Positions 36,613 through 42,634 of a stretch of DNA of 42,634 bases are shown here, one piece after another (positions within the stretch are counted from its first letter, which is position 1; each line of letters begins with the position of its first letter). The notes below the pieces were generated by a model. That model worked only from the letters and a program-made list of their open reading frames with translations, was not told the origin of the DNA and ran no database searches. A program made the position numbers and the translations under genes. The stretch comes from Methylobacterium sp. E-066 (GTDB lineage Bacteria; Pseudomonadota; Alphaproteobacteria; Rhizobiales; Beijerinckiaceae), in contig NZ_JAKSYO010000170.1 of assembly GCF_022829635.1 (NCBI RefSeq), positions 1 through 42,634 of the forward strand. Direction: 5' to 3'.

Positions 36613-38391
36613 TTATGTGCGCCCAACCCTCTCGATGGCGCGCAGCACCTGATCCGGCGACACGGTGTAGTTGGCGTGGAACGGGTGGCCGAGCTCGTTG
36701 CGTTCCGTGATGCCCCGCACGAACAGCAGGTCTGCGCCACTCGACTCGATCATGCTGGTGTATCCGCGGAAGTTGAACGAAAGACCTTCATGAATCAGGG
36801 CAACGACCTTGGCTCCGGGATGGCAGAAGATACAATTCGTCAGGGCCGAACTCGCCGACCCGACGATGATGTCCGCCGCATGATAGGTCGCGATCTGCTC
36901 GGCGAACGTGAGCGTCTCTGGATGAACGACTTCGAACCCGTGTTGTGCGAGGGTGCCGACGATTTCTGCCTCGTTCAGAAGCTGACGCTGGGCGAAGCCA
37001 CGACGCGACAGGACGATACGCCGACCGGTCCGGCGTAGGTCCACCCCGCGTTCCGCCAGCCGCCCGAGTACCCGGGAACGCAGGTCGGCGAAGACGTCGG
37101 CCGGCCAGATCGAATCGTAGACCGGGTGCCCGGGCCGCATGTCGAACGGCAGGAGCGTGGGAGCCGGCGAGAGGCCGAGTTCCCGGAAGTGTGTCGGTAC
37201 CGCCGACAGCGGGATGATCGGCCGGGCTCGCTCGTCGATCAACTCGATGATCTGCCGGTGCGTCTCCGGCATGTCATCATCGATACAAATTGGGAAGCCG
37301 TCAGGGCAAGCGCGGTCGTTGAAGCAGAGCATGCGCCCAATGAATTCCAGCAGCCAGTGGCCGTAATTCCGGCTCTGTAGCCCAAACAGCATCAGTCCGG
37401 CCCCGATCTCTCGGCGCTCTGGGGGCGCTGCGACTAGGGCGCGTCCGCTACCGTAGGCCGCGATCATGATCTGATCGGGATTGACTCCATCCCGGATATC
37501 GAAGGTGCCGCTCAGCGGGTGGGCGGCGAGGTCATAGATCAGGCGGTCGTCCTGGAGCACGACGTTGCTGCGCGGGAAAGCGAGGCAATCTCGGAAAAGG
37601 GCGATGTATTGGGGCGGCGCATCGCGTGAGCCGGCTTGAGACGTCAGCGCTACCGGACCGTCGAGGAACCTAATCTCTGGTTCACCGATCCGGCGCCCGG
37701 GCCGCACCACCCGGTAGACGCCTTGACCGTCGGCCGCCGCTTGGTGTGCCGACATGATGTCGTAGACGCGCATCGGGCCGAGGCCGAGCAAGTCGCGCGT
37801 CTGTTCATGCAGGGGGGTGGCCACTGCGTGCCGGCCTTCCTCCGCCAACGACCGCATCTGTAAGATCCGGATATCGCGGATCTTGCGCTCGAGCGTGTGA
37901 CCATCGACCGTGGAGATTCCGTGGCCGCCGTCACTCAGTGCGTGCGCTAGCCGGTAGCATTGCACCGAGGCCTCCGTCTCGTAGCGACACTCGTAATGCC
38001 ACGCGAGGCGCATCAAGATATCGACCCCTACGCCGATCCCCGCGTCGGACTCTCCGCCGTTTCGCAGAGCCTCGACGACGGCGGCGGCCTCGCTGAAGCG
38101 CCCCCGCTCGCACAGGCCCTGAAGGCTCACGGTGACGGCGGCCGTTCGCCAACGCTCCCGGTCTCCCGCATCGACGGCAGCGATCACCTTGTAGACCTCG
38201 GACGCTTGCGCAAACCGGTCGCTGCCCTCCAGGCGGAAGGCGAGGGTCTCGAGGTGCTGCACGATCGCTTTGGGATGGGCGCCGGACTGAACAGCCTCGA
38301 CCGCCACCGCAGCGAGTTCCCCGAAAATCCGAACGGCGTTGCCGCCGTCGATCCTCTTGATCACATCCATGAATGCCGCGGTCGGCCGCAT
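36613..38391 (-). CDS. GT61 (DUF563) family glycosyltransferase, paralogue 2
   Basis: 592 residues, identical in length to the product of 32376-34154 and similar along its whole length: both start MRPTA-F, share LEGSDRF, ECRY, VQCYR, RNLRILQM or RDIRILQM, FPRSNVVL, LIYDLAAHPLSG, YGHWLLEF, ILSRRGFAQR or VLSRRGFAQR and ADIIVGSASSAL. The N-terminal half is TPR-like; the C-terminal half is the transferase. The matching lengths suggest a duplication with later divergence, perhaps to a new donor or acceptor. The gene is convergent with the PglD-like gene and divergent from the DegT gene, so paralogues 1 and 2 flank the ATP-grasp/PglD pair on the opposite strand. Confidence 0.88.
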   Translation of the reverse strand: MRPTAAFMDVIKRIDGGNAVRIFGELAAVAVEAVQSGAHPKAIVQHLETLAFRLEGSDRFAQASEVYKVIAAVDAGDRERWRTAAVTVSLQGLCERGRFSEAAAVVEALRNGGESDAGIGVGVDILMRLAWHYECRYETEASVQCYRLAHALSDGGHGISTVDGHTLERKIRDIRILQMRSLAEEGRHAVATPLHEQTRDLLGLGPMRVYDIMSAHQAAADGQGVYRVVRPGRRIGEPEIRFLDGPVALTSQAGSRDAPPQYIALFRDCLAFPRSNVVLQDDRLIYDLAAHPLSGTFDIRDGVNPDQIMIAAYGSGRALVAAPPERREIGAGLMLFGLQSRNYGHWLLEFIGRMLCFNDRACPDGFPICIDDDMPETHRQIIELIDERARPIIPLSAVPTHFRELGLSPAPTLLPFDMRPGHPVYDSIWPADVFADLRSRVLGRLAERGVDLRRTGRRIVLSRRGFAQRQLLNEAEIVGTLAQHGFEVVHPETLTFAEQIATYHAADIIVGSASSALTNCIFCHPGAKVVALIHEGLSFNFRGYTSMIESSGADLLFVRGITERNELGHPFHANYTVSPDQVLRAIERVGRT

Positions 38392-38748
38392 GTTGCTCTC
38401 CTGTCCCGTCGCGCCGCGACGGCGCGGGGATCGCGATCCGACCGGTACCGGATGTTACCTTCCCTGACGAGCGCGCGTCGGGCACCTGCAACCCCGCTCA
38501 TACGGCGCTCGACGCGCGGAGAAAGGACGCGCGGAGAGAGGCGGCTCGGCCGATGGGTGTGCGATGACCGATGCGGATAGACGCTTGACGACGCCGCGAC
38601 GGGCTACGATCCCCACCCGTCGCCTTACGCCGCCGGTCATGTCGCCCGGTGGTGCGCGCCTTCCGCACCCATGCGTGGGGATGTATAGCGGGCCGCGTCG
38701 CTATCCCACCAGGATGGCGGCGATCGAGAGCGAAGGCGTGTTCGAGCG
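38392..38748. other. Divergent intergenic region
   Basis: About 357 GC-rich bases between a GT61 gene (minus) and the DegT gene (plus); promoters for both are expected. A plus-strand frame ending MAAIESEGVFER stops with TGA overlapping the DegT ATG at 38749, which might be a short coupled leader, but its upstream part looks non-coding. No clear hairpin or gene is seen. Confidence 0.35.
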
Positions 38749-39858
38749 ATGATCCCGGTACTGATCCCGAGCCTCCCGGAGACGGACGCGATCGTCCCCT
38801 ACCTGCGCCGAATTGACGAGACTCACACCTACAGCAACTACGGGCCTCTCACCAACGCGTTCACGGCCGGGCTCTGCCGCTTTATCGGCGCCCAGAGTGG
38901 CGACGGGCCAGTCCATGCGGCTCTGACCAGCAACGGCACAGCTGCGATCGAACTCGCCCTGCGCTATCGCACCGTGGGCCGGACCGGCCGGATCTGCGTC
39001 ATGCCATCCTGGACCTTCATCGCCACGGCGCACGCGGCGGCCAATGTCGGACTGACCCCGTACTTCACCGATGTCGATCCGGAGACCTTGGCGCTCACGC
39101 CAGACATCGCTGCCCGCGCCCTGCGAGCCAATCCCGGCGATGTCGCGGTCGTCGTCGTCGTGAGCCCGTGCGGAGCCCCGATCGAGGTCGGTGCCTGGGA
39201 GGCGTTCGAGGCGGAGCACGGCGTTCCGGTGATCTTCGATGCCGCCGCGGCGGGTTTGAACCTCCGGCATGTCGGCGCTCAACCCCTATGTATCAGCCTG
39301 CATGCCACCAAGGCGCTCGGGATCGGTGAAGGCGGCGCGATCGTCACGAGTGATGCCGCGATGGCGGCGGCGATCACCGCGATGACCGGGTTCGGGTTCT
39401 CGGCCGGCAGTCGCGTCTCGGAGATGCGCGGTGGCAACTACCGCATCTCCGAATATGCGGCTGCCGTGGGTCTCGCCGTCCTCGACGACCTCGACGCGCG
39501 CATCGCCCGGCTGCGCGAGGTGTCGCTGGCCTATGTCGCGGGGTTCGAGCGGATCGGGGTGTCGATGCAGGCGGGCTTCGGCCGGGACTGGCTGACGATG
39601 ACCGCTAACGCGATCTTCGACGCCCGTGCCGTCGCGGGCGTGACAGCGGCCTTCGACCAGTCTGGGATCCAGTGGCGGCGCTGGTACGGCGGCGGCTGCC
39701 ACACGCACCCGATTTTCGCCGCATGCCCACACGATGGCCTCCCGGCGACGCGCGGCGTCGCCGAGACCGCGATCGGCGTGCCGTTCTTCCCGACGATCGC
39801 ATCGGAGCAGATCGCACAGGTCTGTGGGTGCGCCGAGCGGGTCTTGGCCTCTCGCTGA
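38749..39858 (+). CDS. DegT/DnrJ/EryC1/StrS family sugar aminotransferase
   Basis: 369 residues, normal for the family. These PLP enzymes transfer an amino group, usually from glutamate, to a keto group of a nucleotide sugar. Visible landmarks are SNGTAAIELAL (PLP-phosphate site), VMPSWTFIATAHAA, VIFDAAAAG with the PLP-nitrogen Asp (about 164), and LHATKALGIGEGGAIVT with the Schiff-base Lys (about 188). The C-terminal NYRISEYAAAVGLAVLDDLD is also standard. With the PglD-type acyltransferase at 35781 it would make an acylated amino sugar; the preceding 4,6-dehydratase is not in this window. No good ribosome site precedes the ATG. The next gene, a GT61 enzyme, follows after 50 bases, so the two are probably co-transcribed. 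Confidence 0.9.
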   Translation: MIPVLIPSLPETDAIVPYLRRIDETHTYSNYGPLTNAFTAGLCRFIGAQSGDGPVHAALTSNGTAAIELALRYRTVGRTGRICVMPSWTFIATAHAAANVGLTPYFTDVDPETLALTPDIAARALRANPGDVAVVVVVSPCGAPIEVGAWEAFEAEHGVPVIFDAAAAGLNLRHVGAQPLCISLHATKALGIGEGGAIVTSDAAMAAAITAMTGFGFSAGSRVSEMRGGNYRISEYAAAVGLAVLDDLDARIARLREVSLAYVAGFERIGVSMQAGFGRDWLTMTANAIFDARAVAGVTAAFDQSGIQWRRWYGGGCHTHPIFAACPHDGLPATRGVAETAIGVPFFPTIASEQIAQVCGCAERVLASR

Positions 39859-39908
39859 GTCAGCATTCGAGCGATCGGCCCCCAGTCGCGCTTCCACCCG
39901 AACGGTCG

Positions 39909-41711
39909 ATGACGATGAGCGAGTCATTCCGGCAGATCCTGATCCAGGCTGCGCAATCCGGCACGGAGGGGGGGCTGGATGCTCTGGAGCGGTCCCTGAG
40001 CGCGGCAGAGCCGAGTGACGTCCTCGCTCAACACTTGGCAACGCTCGGGTTCCGGTTCGAATCTGAGGATAGGGCGGGGCTCGCCGCCAAGGCCTACGCG
40101 CTCGCCGCGCGGGTGGCCCGGGCGCAGGCCCCCGGCTATCGGCTCTCCGCGATCCGCGCCCGGATCCTCGACCGGTGCCGGAACGAAGACTACGACGCCG
40201 TCGAGCCGCTGCTGGACGAACTGCAGCAGGCCAAGGCCGCCGCCCAGGACAGGGGCCAGTCTGATCCCTCCTTCACCGATCTCGGATGGGCGTGCGAGAT
40301 GCAGGGGGAAGCCGAGCGCGCAGTGCGCTTCTACCTGCTGGCGCGGATCGTTCGCGACAATCACGGCGGCGCGGCGCTGACGCATGACGGCGACACATTC
40401 GAGGTGAAGGTCAAAAACCTGCGGCGCCTGCAGTTCGATGCTCTGCTGGCCGAAGGACGGTTCAACAAGGCGATCGAACTTCACAAACGAACCGGCCGTG
40501 TCCACGGCTCGGCTCCGCTCGCCAAGTACGAGATCGTCAGCGTGAAAGCGCTCTCCGAGACCGGCGCGGCCTCATACCTCGAAATCCTGCCCAGCCGCCG
40601 TATCGAAGCCCCTGCTCTCAAGTTCTGGGAGCCACCTCCGCCTCTACGGTCCGAGTCGGGCGACCTCGACATGCCGCCGCTCTACCTCGCATTCCTGAAG
40701 GAGGCCCATGCGTTCCCACGCAGCAATGTCATCGTGACCGGTGATCAGGTCGTTTACGATGTGGCGGCCCATCCGCGTCGGAAGGACGTCCTGATCCAAG
40801 ACGGCGTCAATCTCGACCAGATCATGATGGCGGCGTTCGGCCAAACTCACGCCCTGATCGAGCTTCCCGAGAACGCAGAGCGGATCGAGGCCGGGCTGGT
40901 CATGTTCGGTCTCCAGAGTCGGAACTACGGACACTGGTTCAGCGAGTTCGTGCCGCGCATGATCTGTTACAACGATCCGCGCTGTCCGGGCGGGATCCCG
41001 CTCTGCATCGACGATCACATGCCGGGCACCCACGAGGAGATCCTCGCTTTGCTCGACACCCGCAACCGGCCGGTGATCAAGCTGCCAGCCAAGCCCGTCT
41101 CGTTTGGGACGCTCGGGATGGCGCCAGTCCCAGCTTTTTTTCCCTTCGATATGAAGCCCGGACAGCCGTTCTACGATACGATCTGGCCCGCGGACGTCTT
41201 CAGGATGATCCGGGATCGTATCCTCCGGCAAGCTCGCGACCGTGGCATGTTGTCCGAGCGCAGGGACCGGCGCCTGTTCATCTCGCGCAAGGCATTTACG
41301 CAGCGCGTGCTCGAGAACGAGCAGGAGGTCGCCGATCGCCTGCGCCCGCTTGGCTTCGAGGTCATCTATCCGGAAACCCTCTCGTTCCTGGAGCAGGTCG
41401 CCCTGTTCCACTCCGCGGCCCTGGTCGTCGGGTCATCGAATTCTTCCCTCAACAACGTGCTCTTCTCTCAACCCGGGTGTCAGATCCTCGGTCTGATCCA
41501 CGAGGACCTGAGCTTCAATTTCCGAGGTTACACCAGCTACGTCGAGGCAGGGGGCGCGCAGATTACGTTCCTGCGCGGCCGATCGAGTGAGCGGAGGGAC
41601 AGCGTGCACGCCTTTCACGCCAACTATCGCGTCGATCCGAAACAAGTCATAGACGCGGTCGCTCAGTTGACGACGCGATCACCTGCCATCTCCGGCCGCA
41701 TCGTGACGTGA
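39909..41711 (+). CDS. GT61 (DUF563) family glycosyltransferase, paralogue 3
   Basis: 600 residues from the ATG at 39909 (a second ATG two codons later is equally possible). The frame stays open upstream to 39672, but that part overlaps the DegT gene and is a shadow. The order is as in the two 592-residue paralogues: helical N-terminal half, then RSNVIVTGDQVVYDVAAHP, RNYGHWFSEFVPRMICYND, LFISRKAFTQRVLENEQEV, LSFLEQVALFHSAALVVGSS and FHANYRVDPKQVI. It is the most divergent of the three (VGSSNSSLNN replaces VGSASSAL). Its place directly behind the DegT gene suggests that it transfers the amino sugar made there. Confidence 0.87.
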   Translation: MTMSESFRQILIQAAQSGTEGGLDALERSLSAAEPSDVLAQHLATLGFRFESEDRAGLAAKAYALAARVARAQAPGYRLSAIRARILDRCRNEDYDAVEPLLDELQQAKAAAQDRGQSDPSFTDLGWACEMQGEAERAVRFYLLARIVRDNHGGAALTHDGDTFEVKVKNLRRLQFDALLAEGRFNKAIELHKRTGRVHGSAPLAKYEIVSVKALSETGAASYLEILPSRRIEAPALKFWEPPPPLRSESGDLDMPPLYLAFLKEAHAFPRSNVIVTGDQVVYDVAAHPRRKDVLIQDGVNLDQIMMAAFGQTHALIELPENAERIEAGLVMFGLQSRNYGHWFSEFVPRMICYNDPRCPGGIPLCIDDHMPGTHEEILALLDTRNRPVIKLPAKPVSFGTLGMAPVPAFFPFDMKPGQPFYDTIWPADVFRMIRDRILRQARDRGMLSERRDRRLFISRKAFTQRVLENEQEVADRLRPLGFEVIYPETLSFLEQVALFHSAALVVGSSNSSLNNVLFSQPGCQILGLIHEDLSFNFRGYTSYVEAGGAQITFLRGRSSERRDSVHAFHANYRVDPKQVIDAVAQLTTRSPAISGRIVT

Positions 41712-41892
41712 TAAAAGTCGCGACGGTTGCCTCGGGGGTCTGGATCCGTATCCGGATGACAGCTCAGCGCAACACCTGAGGCGGCCCATCCGCAATCGGC
41801 GCGCCGTGGGTGACGATCTACGGAGCCTGCGGCATCTCATTTTCCACGACCGCAGCCGGCGATCGGTCGAGACATCAGCGAGGACACGATCG

Positions 41893-42278
41893 ATGCAGGC
41901 TGCCGCTGAGACCGCAGCCCCGGCTCCGCCTCAGCTGGAGCCGTGGCAGGTCGATTTCTCGACGATCTACCGCAGCGGTCAGTTCGACCACCTCTGGTAC
42001 GCAGCGCGGTATCCGGATGTCGGCCTGACCGACCTCTCGCCGCTCGAGCACTACGTGAAGTACGGCGCACGGCTCGGCCGGCAGCCGCGGCCGGATTTTC
42101 CTGGGACGCCGGACGAAGCGGTGGACGGGACCTACGTCAACCCGTTCGCGGCGTGGCTGCGCCAGCAGGGCGACGCCTCGTCGGCTTAGCGGACGGCAAG
42201 CCCGTCGTTTCGGTCCTGTGCATCACCTACAATCAAGAGCCGTTCATCCGCCAGACGCTCGACAGCATCCTGAGCCAG
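41893..42278 (+). pseudogene. 5' end of a repeat-GT2 glycosyltransferase gene, frameshifted and truncated
   Basis: From the ATG at 41893 the frame encodes one WY-PDV-HY-GR repeat (FDHLWYAARYPDVG, LEHYVKYGARLGRQPRPDF) and FAAWLRQQGDAS, then stops at a TAG at 42187. The inverted copy has one extra C in this region (GCCTCC versus GCCTC at about 42178). Restoring it lets the frame continue VGLADGKPVVSVLCITYNQE and PFIRQTLDSILSQ, the start of a GT2 domain. At 42279 the sequence turns into the reverse complement of itself, so the rest of the transferase is absent. Not functional as it stands. Confidence 0.65.
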
Positions 42279-42603
42279 AGGACCGAAACGACGGGCTTGC
42301 CGTCCGCTAAGCCGACGGAGGCGTCGCCCTGCTGGCGCAGCCACGCCGCGAACGGGTTGACGTAGGTCCCGTCCACCGCTTCGTCCGGCGTCCCAGGAAA
42401 ATCCGGCCGCGGCTGCCGGCCGAGCCGTTCGCCGTACTGCACGTAGTGCTCGAGCGGCCAGAGGTCGGGCAGGCCGACATCCGGATACCGCGCTGCGTAC
42501 CAGAGGTTGTCGAACTGACCGCTGCGGTAGATCGTCGAGAAATCGACCTTCCACGGCTCCAGCTCAGGCGGAGCCGGGGCGTGGGTCTGAGCGGCAGCCT
42601 GCA
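41894..42603. repeat. Large inverted repeat: arms 41894-42217 and 42279-42603, spacer 61 bp
   Basis: The arms are 324 and 325 bases. From the centre outwards, about 130-150 bases are identical apart from one missing base in the left arm (about 42178); further out about twelve substitutions appear. The spacer (42218-42278) encodes the first GT2 residues on the plus strand. It could be a real inversion or fold-back duplication, or an assembly join. Confidence 0.85.
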
Positions 42604-42616
42604 ACCATCGTGTCAT
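42233..42616 (-). pseudogene. Second copy of the same repeat-GT2 gene start, inverted
   Basis: From the ATG at 42616 it encodes FDNLWYAARYPDVG, LEHYVQYGERLGRQPRPDF and GDASVGLADGKPVVSVL, then leaves the family at the inverted-repeat centre (WLRMLSSVWRMNGS is the antisense of the other copy's GT2 start) and stops at 42233. It keeps the C that the plus copy lacks. The outer halves of the two copies differ at about a dozen bases while the inner parts are identical, so they are paralogous or allelic copies rather than one sequence read twice. Confidence 0.6.
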
Positions 42617-42634
42617 AGTTGAGGTGCACGCACG

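Noticed and set aside
39672..39908. Upstream extension of the third GT61 gene
   Set aside because: It overlaps the well-supported DegT coding region in another frame; the other GT61 paralogues begin at the equivalent of the ATG at 39909.

Overview
The window looks like a surface-glycan biosynthesis region from a high-GC alphaproteobacterium, most probably Methylobacterium or a relative. This assignment is an inference from codon usage, the IS66-type transposase, a DUF6165 gene and the abundance of multidomain glycosyltransferases (GTs); no marker gene is present. Almost every intact gene is a GT, a methyltransferase or a sugar-modifying enzyme. There are no tRNA, rRNA or CRISPR sequences, and no regulator or polysaccharide exporter was recognised.

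Left part (1-13.1 kb): a truncated hypothetical gene, a radical SAM protein whose extra cysteine cluster lies before the radical SAM core, a GT4 enzyme with a C-terminal beta-sandwich, and an FkbM methyltransferase. Next comes a decayed IS66 element (about 5.2-7.05 kb) with intact tnpA and tnpB, but a tnpC that carries an in-frame stop and has lost its 3' end. A minus-strand cluster follows, listed in transcription order: GT9-like protein, GT2-methyltransferase fusion, coiled-coil protein, frameshifted FkbM methyltransferase and DUF6165. The functional genes here are visibly richer in A+T than the right part of the window.

Middle part (13.3-27 kb): a minus-strand series of GT genes. Four of them (20.57 down to 13.9 kb) are joined by ATGA overlaps or a 5-base gap. 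They encode a repeat-GT2-GT4 protein, a stand-alone beta-sandwich protein, a GT41/OGT-like protein and a small protein whose domain recurs at the end of a TPR protein further upstream. Two more GT4 proteins complete the set.

Right part (28.4-42.6 kb): a 1262-residue protein with four exact-period 89-residue repeats, a rhamnan-synthesis-F-like domain and a HAD domain. It is followed by three GT61 (DUF563) paralogues interleaved with an ATP-grasp-HAD fusion, a PglD-type acyltransferase and a DegT-type aminotransferase. Together these could make and transfer an amino- or amide-modified sugar. The window ends in a 324/325-bp inverted repeat in which two copies of the 5' end of a repeat-GT2 gene face each other.

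A recurring theme is a short repeat, FD-x2-WY ... PDV ... HY ... G ... GR, found in three differently built proteins. It may be a shared docking or tethering module for glycan enzymes.
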